Below are positions 49,413-60,820 of a DNA stretch of 64,000 nt, one piece after another. The position numbers were made by a program, and so were the translations under genes. The DNA comes from Drosophila pseudoobscura (lineage: Eukaryota; Arthropoda; Insecta; Diptera; Drosophilidae), in the NCBI RefSeq assembly GCF_009870125.1, contig NC_046682.1:1178001-1242000 (forward strand), given 5' to 3'. Each line of letters starts with the position of its first letter. Position 1 is the stretch's first letter. Under the pieces are notes generated by a model. It saw only the letters and a program-made list of their open reading frames with translations, had not been told where the DNA came from and made no database searches.

Positions 49413-49540
49413 ATCCAGTGTAAAGCCATAACGGATCGTGAATCTACTCCGATAATGATGGCGTCTACGATATCAGCAACGATAAAATCGTTTTCAAAAT
49501 TATATGTACAATTCTAAGATTTTTTTTAATCATGCCTATT

Positions 49541-50428
49541 ATTTATTTATTTATTTATTTATTTAATTAACAATTATCTGTTAATAATGGTACTTAGTTA
49601 CTAAAGGCGGAAAAAGATAAGTTAAAAGTTAGCTAAATTTAAATGATTATAAATATTGCATGCAATTAGTTTAAGAGACAGTTCAGGGGATAGGGTTTGA
49701 CAGAGGGAGTTATAATTATGGCATAAAACCCTAAAAGGTTCATGATCAGCATAATTAGATCTACATATGGGTAGACGGATAGGCCTAAAAGTACGGGTAG
49801 GTCTAGATGGAACGGCCAAGTCAATCTGACCCAAGAGAGTTTGGGAGTCAACAGTCCCAAGAAGGAGCTTGTGCACGAACATTACGCCATTGCATATTCT
49901 GCGATGGTGCAACGACGGCAGGTCAATAAGATTTAGCCTAGACCGGTAGGGTGGCAAGATTCTACCTGAGTCCCAGTTAAAGTTCCGAAGGGCAAAAATT
50001 AAGAATTGCTTTTGCACGGATTCAATAACAGCCTGCTGTTCTTTATACTGCGGGCTCCACACACAAGAACAATACTCCAATATAGGACGTACTAACGAGA
50101 TGTACAGTTGTTTTGTAACGTACGGGTCGTCAAACGCCTTGGACCAACGCTTGATGAACGCTAAAACACCCTTAGCTTTATTTACAGTTGCAGCTATATG
50201 GGCGTTAAAACACATCTTATGATCAAAAAGGACTCCGAGGTCATTTGAACTCGAAATTCGTTCAAGGACATGATTTCCTAGAACATATGGGACAAAATGA
50301 GGAGCGCGACGATAAAATGTCATAAGTTTGCATTTGGAAAGGTTCAGAAAAAGAAGATTAGTTGAACACCACAATAGTAGTTCACTTAGATCAAGTTGAA
50401 GGCGTGTGTGCAAATACCAATCAGAGTA
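49541..50428 (-). mobile_element. 5'-truncated LINE inserted in the gypsy protease
   Basis: An uninterrupted frame of about 270 codons encodes the C-terminal part of a LINE RT: LLFLNLSKCKLMTFYRR, SSNDLGVLFDHKM, GVLAFIKRWSKAFDDPY and PILEYCSCVWSPQYKEQ. The 3' end has an AAATAAATAAAT tail (49,567-49,541). It splits the gypsy protease frame, so it is younger than the LTR element. It is the same family as the remnant at 2.5-4.1 kb but much better preserved. Confidence 0.8.
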
Positions 50429-50640
50429 AGAAAGACGCCTCTTTACCTGTAGACGTTCGCAGACGTATCCCATTGAGAGGCTCCACATTTCCTTTAGCTA
50501 TACCTTCCATGATTAAAGAATGAGATGCACCTGTGTCCAAAGCAGCGTGTGAGCGTTGCACTCCGAACTTGATACATCGCCGTTGTGGTCGCGTGGATTA
50601 CTTCTTAAATTACGGAGAGGGCTGTTCGTTACCTTGCTTG

Positions 50641-50944
50641 TTAACTTATGGAAGCGGAACAACGGAAACTCCAGTGATCCTATTCTTTGTCGTGGCTTTT
50701 ATACCCCAATATTTATTTATTATTCTGCCTAAATTATTTATTTATGTTAATTTATATTAATTTCTGCGAAATTAACCGCAACGGAGCGGTTCACAAGAGC
50801 CGATCGAATTCCCGCCGATATCAGATCCTTTGGGCCCGATTGCTCCCAGTGGAAGTGCTGCTGCAGCATAACCACTTGACAATTGAAAACTCCAGTGATC
50901 CCCTTCTTAATCGTGGCTTTCACCCCCCAGTATTTACTTATTCG
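50641..50944 (-). mobile_element. Possible gag-end remnant of the gypsy element
   Basis: Immediately upstream of the protease on the minus strand. A 35-bp phrase close to GAAAACTCCAGTGATCC and CGTGGCTTT occurs twice (about 50,667-50,702 and 50,883-50,922). In reverse it reads roughly DHWSF, possibly two decayed zinc-knuckle-like units. An AT-rich insertion lies between. Weak evidence. Confidence 0.25.
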
Positions 50945-51300
50945 CAACTAGCGGACCCGGCGAACGTCGTCCTGCCACAATTTAACGCTTCTGCCATGCA
51001 TGTAATTCATGAGTACTCTGATCTTATGTTGGTTGCTGGATGTTTGTCCTGTCAGCAACTGATTCGTGATTTCTGATTATTTCAACATAAGAACCTGGGA
51101 GAATAGTCAAAAACCGATATTAGCGGCATTTCCTTCAGTACCTATGGCGTCACGCAAGTGGATTTACTCGTCTGATCGTAACTTCGACCGATTGAAACAA
51201 TTGAAATTGAGACGCTCCGTTTCGACCATCGCGCAATTGTCGACGCGGTACTGTTCGTTTCTTCTTTTGATATATGAATTCAAACATAGTTAAAGAATAA
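50945..51300 (+). mobile_element. Fragment resembling the element at 54.6 kb
   Basis: Begins GCGGACCCGGCGAACGTCGT, a phrase that recurs as GACCCGGCAAACGTTGTTTT at 54,609 and is common at the ends of certain insect Helitron-like elements. Later CTTCGACCGATTGAAACAAT loosely matches the 54.9 kb region. Not classifiable from this alone. Confidence 0.3.
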
Positions 51301-51589
51301 ATAAGAAGTAATGACTTATTAGAAAACATCTCTTTGCATTGAACATCTTTACATTGCGGTGATAGCCAAGTTCAATCGTCGAATCAACAACTAAAACGAT
51401 CTAAAGGAACTTATGAGCTTATGAACTTTGGTGGAACTTATCGTTCTGTGGGCACAGATAGGAAATTATACGAAAATAAGAAGAAGAAGAAGAAGAAGAG
51501 AAACTCAGGCTCTGGAATAATATTGAAAACCAAAGGCAGTCCAAAAAGACTCTCATCACCGAAAAAATATCTCCTTTAGGAGGGTTATT

Positions 51590-51890
51590 GTCACCTGAGA
51601 TATCACCTCAAGAAATTAATAAAGGTGGACTCCTGCAAATTCTGTGAAATGGAGCAGGAAACATAGGGAAACATCCTATGTGAATAGAATCTCATTTAGG
51701 GGAGGAAGAGTGCAACCCCAACACCCCCTACCACCCGCTGGATTGGGGAAAAAAACCCACCAATGCGAATAGTTTCATACAAAATCGAATAATAATCCGA
51801 CTGGCCGGAACAAAAGATCAATATATGTTCGAAGATCAACACGACAAGGCCTTGTAATAATAATGTATAAATAACATTAAATAAAAAATC
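51590..51890 (+). mobile_element. LINE RNase H-tail remnant
   Basis: The plus strand reads KVDSCKFCEMEQET followed by a broken ILCE stretch. It resembles the C-x2-C-E-x(n)-ET-EH-LC block at the end of Jockey/R1-type LINE proteins. It is followed by a TTGTAATAATAATGTATAAA 3'-end-like tail. A short, decayed 3' fragment. Confidence 0.35.
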
Positions 51891-53164
51891 ATCGCGGATT
51901 GAGTTTAGATTTCACAATTACATTTTTCTTGACTTCTGCTTAGCATGTTCTCTATATATTTATTTGGTTTTAGTTTAACTGAAAGTGTAACAAAAACATT
52001 TGTAATTCATAATTCATAACGACGTTCTCTAAAAGTGCCAAAAGCACGAGTATCAAATAAAAGCAATCAAATTGTATTTTAAAACTTGAAATTGGTGCGG
52101 AGAAAAACCTAAAAACAAACTGGATGGCTATTAATTTTTTGTTGCTTTTTTGTTGCTTTTTAAATTGTATACTTATAAGGCATAGATACATACATAGGTA
52201 CTTACATAGTTACGGTTGGGTTGCCTTTAATTTATTATTGCATTTATTTGATTTATACATACACTTATTTTATGAATCGGTCTATAAGTACGAGTAAGAT
52301 ATAGATGCGGACTATAGGACTGCTCTTAACTATTAACCCACCATTTACCGTTGCAAAAATTGTATTTAAACTAAATTGACTAGCATACATATTCTTCTTA
52401 TTGCATTATTGCATCATTGCCCTTCCCTTCCTTTCAAATAGCATACAGATACAAAAAAAAGTGCTTGTTACAGATGCAGTTGAGTATTATTTAAACAATT
52501 GTTCACCATTAAGTATTATTAAATTATTTTGTGTGAGCTTTTCGTTTTTTGTGTTCTTGAAATAAATAGTGGTTTTAGAAAAGCACAACATAACTTGAAT
52601 TCCACTGAAAGTTTTAAATTTACAATGTATATGCATTCGAATTATTTGTTCGGATAAGCGTTGGACTAAAGGGCATACATATAAGTACATATATATTTTG
52701 CTTATTTACAGCTTATTTTTTTTCCGTAACTCAATTTAATATTCATTTCCTTTTGCGATAAATTATTTGCGTCTTTCTAAGCTCTATATAATGTAGTGTG
52801 TTTGTTGTTTATCTTATAAATTTGACTAGATACAGTTACATTCTTAGACTTTTTGAATCGGTAATAATTAAGTTTTGGGAATCCTTTTAATTTGTTCCTT
52901 GTCCATCTATCTCTTAACTTGGCCTCTCAACATACATATGTACATGCACTGACACTCGAACACAACAACTCATCTACATGTGAGTATGTATATTACAAAA
53001 GTACTATTGTAGATAAATTTATCTTGAAAGAATAATTCATTTGAGTTGTGCTAAGTGATAAGTGTTACTAGATTTTTTATCTAAGTATACACCTTAAACT
53101 TTTATACATATTTAGGGTTGAATTTTTTACAATGGGAACAACATTCTACGTGAGTTTTTAAGCT
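51891..53164. other. Gene-free; onecut 3' UTR side
   Basis: AT-rich DNA downstream of onecut, without repeats recognised. The onecut 3' UTR presumably occupies part of it. Confidence 0.4.
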
Positions 53165-53575
53165 TTAGCAGACTATCATGACTTTTAGGTCATCCAAGTA
53201 ATCAGAAATGGCTAAATCGTCCATACAGATGTTGGTTTGATGCTGTTGCAGCCCATGACTTGGACTAGGGGCCCAATTTTCTTCAACATCTGACTGTGGC
53301 TTAATCTCAGCCAAATTATCTACATGACCTTTACCATCACCCTCATCGTCTAATAGAATATTTCCAACCACCTCATCCACCCTCCGTGGAATTTGATTGG
53401 TATGGACTCTCACTGTCTTCCGAGATGCAGATGCATTAGAGTAAATATCTATATCAGAGCGCGTGTGCGTGTGTGTGCCAGTGTGGGTCCGGGTGCGGGT
53501 ACGAGTTTCAAATAGCTTGGTCTCTAGGTTTGGTTTGTTCTTGTTGTCGGATTGTTGCCTACATCGGCTATGCTG
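53165..53575 (-). other. In-frame extension after the onecut stop (readthrough candidate)
   Basis: After the onecut TGA at 53,578-53,576, the next base is C (TGA CAG), the context most often associated with readthrough in Drosophila. The frame then stays open for 136 codons to TAA at 53,167-53,165. The predicted tail has a basic Thr/Arg/His stretch from a CA microsatellite. It then has an acidic, protein-like part (VDEVVGNILLDDEGDGKGHV, CMDDLAISDYLDDLKV). An alternative is a second, skipped-stop splice form. Confidence 0.5.
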
Positions 53576-56500
53576 TCACAACATATCGCCATGCTCGTCA
53601 CTATTATCCCCATGATCGTCAACTAAGTCAAAATCGTGGCTGTTGTCCAGCTCCAATTCCATATCAGCTTCGTCATCAAAAGCGCCAATCGGTGACATCG
53701 CTGTCGTATGGATATTTGCGTAGTTTGCATGTGATAAATTATTGCTTGGATTTTGGTTATGATCCTGTTGTTGCTGACGGTTCTGCATGGAATGCAATGC
53801 ATTCTTTGTATCGTCATCGCGCCACTTGTCCATTGATCGGCGACGAGCGTTCATAAAGAAATTACCTACGGTGGTAGGCTCCAATCCCAGCTGCCGAGCA
53901 ATTGTTACTTGCATCTCCTTTGACGGCCTCTTGGTTTCCTAAATGTTTTGTTCATTTAATAATTAAAAAAAATATATATGTATATTGGAAGCTTACTTTA
54001 AAAATTGCTTGAAGAGTGCGTCGTTGTAGGTCGGTGAAAACCAGACGAGGCTTCTTTGGATGCGGCATTTGCTCGATCTGAGGTTCCTCCTTGCGACGAC
54101 AATTGACAATACTGGCAACGGCACCACCAGAAGAAGAAGAGGATGAGGATCCACTGAGCAATCCTGAAAAAGCAGAAAGGCAGAAATGGTAGAAATCCAC
54201 GTGTTTGGTATTTACACATGAGAGTGAGCATGAAAACAGTGACAATATGGATTTTATTGAAATCTATCAAATCTCTTAAACAAAATGACCTATAATTCCT
54301 AGGAACTCTATTCTAGGGGAAGTAGTCTTACGCAATTTATGTTCTCAGATGCTAGAAATGTTGAACCTCTTGTAAAAACACAGAGAAGATGGATATCGGG
54401 GTGTAGCTACCGCCTACAAAGAGGATGTAAGACTTACTATATATGACTCAGATCAAATGTTACCTTAATATATTTCGAACCTCTGATATCGCTCGAAAAT
54501 TATAATCCTATAATAGAGTAATCCTTGAGTGGAATTCAACGCAAGAAACTATTGATAATAATAAGTCGAACAAAAATAAACAGAACTTAAAAATATAGAA
54601 AACTGGGTGACCCGGCAAACGTTGTTTTGCTAGTCGAAGAAATCAATTTGATGTAAATGCTCGATGAAATTGTTGGCGTTTATTGCGCTGTTCTTCAATT
54701 CATCTACGTCTGTCGACTATCTATGTATCTGCACGTTACTCTTCGATCTGGTTGCCTTTGTTGATTTCGTTCATCTCGGGCCTTTTGCGATTATGATTCA
54801 CGTAACTGCGCCATGCTCACACGATCATCTGTATTGTTTTCTTGGATTTTTTCACCTGAAATTCGTTGTTATATCTCGCATGGTTCTAGACTTGATCGTT
54901 TGACGACTCAAATTGCCCCTCTGCGTCTTATTGGCATTGCTCAAAATATATTAAATTCTCGGGTTTCTCGTTTGTTATTGAACTTCTCCGAAATGGTTCG
55001 ACCGCTTTTCTTGAAATTTTATGTTCTCTCGATTATAAGTTTTTTTTAGATGTTTTCGCTTCCGATATAAAACGAATAATGATTCATAAACAATATTCAA
55101 ACCCCAGGAACGAATTTTTTTTCGGCCTACTGCGACTTTGTAAATGTACGAAAAGTTTTATTCAATTTAATATTTTTCATAACATTGTCTTTTAATTTTA
55201 TGACGCCATACAGGTGCTGCAGCTGCAGCATGGGCATGGCTATGGGCGCTTCCCACTCTTCGGGTACCGAAGGAGTGGTGTGATCGGGATGAAAAATAGA
55301 TGTTGGCCGATGCGCAGACCTAATCGATAAGCACACAAAATTTCACGAAAATCGGTTAAGCAATTTCGGAGGAGTTCACCAACAAAATTTGTGACGCGAG
55401 AATTTTATATATTAGATATAGCAAAAAAACAAAAAAAAAGGAAATAAAAGCAACAACGTATAAAATGTTCAACAAGTGTACTATGTTATGGTGGGAAGAA
55501 AATGTAGCCACTCTTTTCAGGGGAAGCTTAAAAAGGGCAAGTACACCCACTATTTTCAGAGTTACTGCAACACCATAACATAAAAACAGTCAAATTTAAA
55601 AAAAATTCTATGTTACGAAAATAACAGAGCTCCATGTTAATTCAATTACAATAGAGGCTTGGAGATTGTTCTAGAACAATTCTTTCAACGAAGAATTAGA
55701 TACGGAAATTCATGCAGTAGAAAGGGTTGCTCTGCTTATGCTCTGCTTGTTTTTGAGGACTTAAAACAAAATATGAAAAGCTCCAAGCTTTAAATATAAT
55801 TGCTAAGATTGCCAATCTGTGCATTCGTCCGACATATCACTACTCCATGTGATTTCTACCATTAAAAGTCACACAAGACTTGAATAACAAACAAATATTC
55901 TGGAAAAGATTTCAAATCAGCAGAGAATTCCATAAATCATATACACATCCCCAAATCTTTCCATTTAATCTCCTAGGAGAGACAACCAATCAGGAAAGAA
56001 TGCAAACTTTTGTCCCGCACATGCTGTCTAATAGTCAGTATCTGGTCAATGCAGCAAAATTGCTGCTTCCAAAAGCCTGGTCAGGCCACCATCAGTAAGA
56101 TTAAAAAAAAATTGTTTAATAAGTAAAAGTAAAAAAGTTTATTTACCGTTTCCTGTCATTGTTGGCATAACTGGTGACGAGTCTGTAGCCGTTATGGTCG
56201 TAGTTACCCCTGTCGGTCCTGATGTACCACTCACCCCCGTTCCCCCTGAAATCGGTGTACGCTGTGGTATTTGGGCGGCAGCCATCCGCAAAGCAGACAT
56301 ACGTTGAAACTCTGGTTCCTGCAGCCATTTGAACATCCTACGGAACGTTTCTCGTCCGGACTTTAGTTTTGACCATGGCTTTGGGTTGCGCAACAGATCA
56401 GATAGTGTGCCTTGGGAGCGGCAAAGTACACGCTGTGCAAAGATTGCCTGTGGAATACTGTATCTCTTCAGTTCGGCCGAGATACGTTGAGCCAGCTCTT

Positions 56501-58673
56501 TTGTGTTGATCTCTTCCATATCACTTCCGCTTGCATTTGCACTTCGGCTTCCGCCTCCACTAGTGCCGGGGTTGGATTTTGGGGAATGCGACTTTGACAG
56601 CTGCTGCACGTTCTGGTAACCATTTTGATGAGACTGTTGATGGCTTGTGTTGGCTGAATGCGGGTTGTTATGGATACTACACTGATCGCCACTAATATCT
56701 TGGCTTTTGGGTAGGAAATGTTGATGTCTTTGACTTGGGTCATTCTCGTTCATTCTCATGCCTGCAGCCCCGTCATCCGTTACAGGTGGAGGGGTAGGTG
56801 TAAGAGAGACAACAACAGGCATTTCAGCTGTGAGACTTTGTATTGAGCCATTAATGTTGGGCAAGGTAACAACCGATGCGGGGGAGTGTAAGGACATGGA
56901 AACAACAGAACCGGCAGAAACTGAGTGGGGGCTGAGTGTTGGACTATGCTGAAGTCCGGCCGTTGAACTTGTCGACGAAGACGTGGCCATTATCAGCTCA
57001 TGATCATGGTGATGCCCGCTATAGGATGACTCATAATCACTCACAACCACACTGTCCCCTATAACACCGGTCGGTGAGAGGCATATCACCTGTTTCTGCA
57101 AAGTTACGGGTATCAGCTGGAGTCCATGACTATGTCCGTTTCCGTGTCCGTGTGCATGTCCATGTGTAGTCACCGCGTCTCGCTTTTGGCCGTTGACGTT
57201 AACTCCAATCTGCAACTGCGGGGAATCCGAGTGCGGGGAAAGAGTCACGCATCCACCAGTTACTGGGGAAGGCACTGACACTGAGGAACTGTGCGTATGC
57301 AAGTCGCACGAGACTACCATACCGGTGAGCCCGTGGGATGGAGAACCAGAGTAGTTATGTGGAGGAGGAGGAGAAATCATTGAGGGCAACTTATCGTAGG
57401 AGGAATACGGCGACTGTACTCCAGATAATCCAGATAATAAGAATGAGCTGCAATCGTTGTTGCTACAACCAGAAGAGCTGACATTACCACTACTTACAGT
57501 TCCTGTCTCTGCAGCGCTGCTGGATGAGTTGGTTGTGCCTTCTGCTCCACTTCTACTTCCACCTCCCCCTCCTCCTCCTCCTCCTCCGGAGATGTGACCA
57601 GAGTAAGCGAACTTATCGGACATCGTCGATATGGGCGGAAGTGGTTGAATAGGTGTCAGCGTGGCATACGACGTCGGACTAAAACCAGGCGGTGATATGC
57701 GATCATTGACAGATGTTAATGTTTGATATGAGCTGTGCTCCAATACAGGACTGAGTAATTGACCGCGCCCACCAGAGTCTCGATCGTCGTCGTCGTCTTC
57801 ATCCGCATCCCCTTCCACATCCTTGTCGTCCTCGTGAGACTGTACAATAACCGATAAAACCTCGCTGTGAACGCTTCCATTGTGTCCTAGTGCCAGCTGA
57901 GCTGATCGATGGTGCATACTTTGATGTACTTGGCCATGAGTTTGATGATGCGTTAAATGGCCATACTGATGCTGCTGTTCTAGAAGCTGCTGGTGTTGAT
58001 GATGTTGGTTCAGTGTGACCTCTTCCTCCTCGCAGGCTAAGCCGTCTGACGAAAGCTCATCCATTATTCCAACACCGACGTTCGAAACGTCTTCATCCAT
58101 ATTATGACGTTTACTGGCCTGAGACTGACTTCTAACATGACTGAAATCCTGATCTCGACGAACAATAAGAAGCTTGTGCTCCTGTTTGACAGATACACCT
58201 TGGGACAGCACCGTATTCACTGAAGCTATTCCATCCAAGCTAATATCAGACCCAACAAAGTCCACTGGGCTACTGGCGATCATTCTCTCCTGCCGCTGTT
58301 GATGCTGGGTCTGGGTTTGGTGTTGACGCTGATGCTGGTGGTGGAGCAACGACAGTGGTAGTGGCAAATTCCTACCCTGAATCTGCAGCTGTTGAGGCAC
58401 AATCTGATACGCTGTCTGCACATTACTGTGCGCGATTTCATCAATAACCATCACAACAGAACTAGGCTCCTCCTCACCAGCCCCGTCCGCCGAGGACATC
58501 ATTGATTGCATGGTCATGGCAAGAGCCTCACCGCTGACACCATGTAGACTGTGTGACTCGGATTCGGAGTCAGCTTCTTGGTGCTGGTTCTGGTGTCCAA
58601 CGGTAATGAACTCATCGTCCACCAGTTCCTGGCTAAACGTCTGGGAATCCATGATTTCATTAATTGATTCCAT
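53576..58673 (-). CDS. onecut: Onecut, CUT-homeodomain transcription factor
   Basis: Nuclear DNA-binding protein of the ONECUT/HNF-6 class, neuronal in flies. Three coding exons: 58,673-56,147, 54,163-53,997 and 53,938-53,576. Junctions are GT-AG and in phase, giving 1,018 residues. The start MESINEIMDSQ is preceded by an in-frame TAA. The N-terminal 700 residues are low-complexity (Q, H, S, poly-Gly near LSGGGGG, acidic run DEDDDDD). The single CUT domain is at about 719-800 (ELAQRISAELKRYSIPQAIF, LLRNPKPWSKLKSGRETFRR). The homeodomain is at about 879-938, split by intron 2 (RLVFTDLQRRTLQAIFK, then ETKRPSKEMQ). It has the class-specific VGNFFMNARRRSMDKW helix 3, with Phe and Met in place of the usual Trp and other residue. 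A short acidic tail ends at TGA. Confidence 0.96.
54166..56144 (-). other. onecut intron 1 with transposon debris
   Basis: The intron of about 2 kb between the CUT exon and the first homeodomain exon. It contains the Helitron-like segment at 54,596-55,428 and a 72-codon plus-strand open frame at 55,880-56,098 with no recognised domain. Confidence 0.7.
54596..55428 (+). mobile_element. Helitron-like or unclassified element in a onecut intron
   Basis: Starts near GTGACCCGGCAAACGTTGTT. Ends with TTTCACGAAAATCGGTTAAG, CAATTTCGGAGGAGTTCACC and GCGAGAATTTTATATATTAG. I associate these terminal phrases with non-autonomous insect Helitron-like elements. No transposase frame is visible. Inserted in plus orientation in a minus-strand gene. 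Confidence 0.4.
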
Positions 58674-60820
58674 TCCTTACAAAGTTTCGCAGGCCACAGC
58701 CACAGTTGTCAATAACAAAAGGTTGGAGATTCCACTTCAGTTATCATCAAACTTTAACTGCAATAAACGAATAAACTACGTCAAACTGATGAGTACTGTA
58801 TGAGTATTGTTATTGTATGTAATGGAAACAGGCAAAGATTCAGCTTTTGGTATATTATGTAAGTATAATCGAGTTCATCTTAAAAGTATTGCTTTTCCTT
58901 TCTGAAGGCGGACTTACTTAAGTATGTATGATTAATGCGCGGCAGCTATTACTTTAATGTTCTCTCCTACGTAGTATATATGTATAGTCGTATGCAGTAA
59001 AAGTGAATTTACATACATATACAGGAATATATATGTATATAAAATAAATATTTTTACATATAGCTTTTGAGTTTACTCTAAATGTTTGTGGTATGCTGGG
59101 GGTCTGTATTTATTTCTTATTTTTTGTTAGCCATGAGTTCCGTTCCGTTTCTTCATTGTTTTTGTCGCTTTTCACGTTGCCATCGCCGCCAACCCTTAAG
59201 GGTTGCTTCGACCTAGCTATACGCTATACATACATGCATGTGCACATGTATTGTATACATACATACATATTTACACATATATATACTCGTGTGTAGTTGT
59301 GGGGGGTTGGGGTTGCTTGCACTTTGGAATTATTTGTCACCTTTTGATGGGCTGTATCTCTTTTAAGAGTCTTAACTTTCGTAAGTTCACAAACTTGAAT
59401 CTCCACCTGATTTTATATTGTTTATACAATTTACCTTAAATGGCTGCTAAGTCAAAAACTACATCATCATGAGAGCCGCGAGTTTCGCCCCACTTTGTGC
59501 AACTCGATACATTTCTAAAACGTACACAGGTACACAAATATTTCCGGATTGGATAATTTTCTGAACTTTTTACACATCAGAAAAGCTGTAATTAAATTCC
59601 GAATGCTGTTTATTTGATAAACTTTTCCTGATCTGATTAACGTTTCCAAATCGATGGAGAATTATAATTAGAGCATTTCTTATAACGAAACCTTCAGTTG
59701 GAAAATTCTCTACGCATGTAGGTGTACGAGTGTATGCATGAGTGTACATGCACACACATGTGGGTGTTATTTTGTAAAACTTTGTTATGTGACGACCGCC
59801 GCGTTCCATGAAGTTTCGGCTACTGAGCAGCCACAACACGCCACCCCTCGCGATAAGGGTTGCGTTGCCGTTTTGAAAACCATAGAGAGCTCGCTCTCTC
59901 TCAAAAGCCCGACTACCAGCTGTGGCTCGGAAGGAGAGCAATAGGGTCGGGTAGGGCCCAAGGGATGAAATCTCGACGAGGCACTGTGTGTGAAATTACC
60001 AATCTAGTAGGAAAAAGTCTACAGCTCCTAAATTATTTAATATAACATAAATCGATTCTTATAGAAACATTTATAACAGATTATAACATTTTTTAATCAA
60101 AAGGTATTTTTTTAAAATTCATAGTTTAAACATATACTTTAATTAAAAAAATAATAATAATAATTAGCATGCGCATTGCGCACTGCCGTTTCCGTCATAG
60201 CCACGTCCTGCTCATACAGACCATCTTTTGTACTACCATCAAAAATGCCAGCTGGCGCTGTATACTTTTGGGAGCGCAGATGCAAGACGTATCACACTAG
60301 AAAGATTGCTGCTGTGGAACTTGGAAGCATTCTGAATTACATAATTAATTTACACATGGTCATATTGGTATTAACACAATAACGTTTTTTGTTTTAATTT
60401 ATGAATTTTAAGAATAAATATCATACATATCATATATAATTTTAAAACTTGAACAATGCACCTGCCTGATTTGTTTATATGATGGTTGTTAAGGTACTCT
60501 AAGTAGTTGTTAATTTAGTAATAATTTAAGCTTAAGCTGTATGATTAAATGCCCATCAGTTGCTATCTTACGTGCTTGCGAGAAGCATACATACATAGAT
60601 TGGAAAGTGCATTTTCTGTTAACTTTTTTATGCATTTAGAATGCAGCTTTCTGAGAACATACATATATTTTTTGGCTATCTACGTCTTCAAGCAATTAAA
60701 TTACGATGCTATTAATTAGAGTCCCCTCTCTCCAGTGCTATATTGTATTTTAAATACTCGTACCACTGCCGTTTGCAAGAGCAGATTTTCCACCTCTTCT
60801 TAAATATGCAAGGGGGTCAA
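58674..60820. other. Intergenic region between rapsyn and onecut
   Basis: The 2.1 kb between the rapsyn stop and the onecut start should hold the onecut 5' UTR and promoter. ATGTATGT microsatellites occur at 58.97-59.05 and 59.23-59.29 kb. GAGAGCTCGCTCTCTCTC at 59,885-59,902 is a palindromic GAGA-factor-like site. No TATA/Inr combination is convincing. Confidence 0.45.
59885..59902. promoter_or_regulatory. Palindromic GAGA-type site upstream of onecut
   Basis: GAGAGCTCGCTCTCTCTC contains GAGAG and CTCTC in inverted arrangement, matching binding sites for GAGA factor (Trl). It lies 1.2 kb upstream of the onecut start codon in a GC-richer island (59,810-59,980). Confidence 0.35.

Larger units (their letters stand above)
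47560..50640 (-). mobile_element. Degenerate gypsy-group LTR retrotransposon pol
   Basis: Decayed pol blocks occur in gypsy order on the minus strand: protease with LDTGASHSLI (about 50,540-50,510) and its C-terminal FIVADIVDAIIIGVD (about 49,480); a spacer frame at 49,065-48,850; RT start IDTGSTGTIRQLPRRVPLAK and SSPVVLVKNKDGST (about 48,750-48,560); ELRSFLGLCTYYRR (about 48,400); an integrase zinc-region piece with KNGFLYRAYESDDGK (about 48,080); and an integrase tail with FHNGDLVLFYNPQR (about 47,850). Stops and frameshifts are frequent and the RT catalytic centre is deleted. It is interrupted by a solo-LTR-like segment and a LINE. Confidence 0.75.

Noticed and set aside
48970..49431. 153-codon plus-strand frame with RERE repeats
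   Set aside because: It covers the purine-rich part of a solo-LTR-like insertion. The Arg/Glu pattern comes from GAGA repeats, not from a protein.
49622..50488. 288-codon frame as a host gene
   Set aside because: The residues are LINE RT C-terminal sequence (DLGV, FIKRWSKAFDDPY, EYCSCVW). The first 20 or so codons are gypsy protease DNA read in another frame, not a true start.
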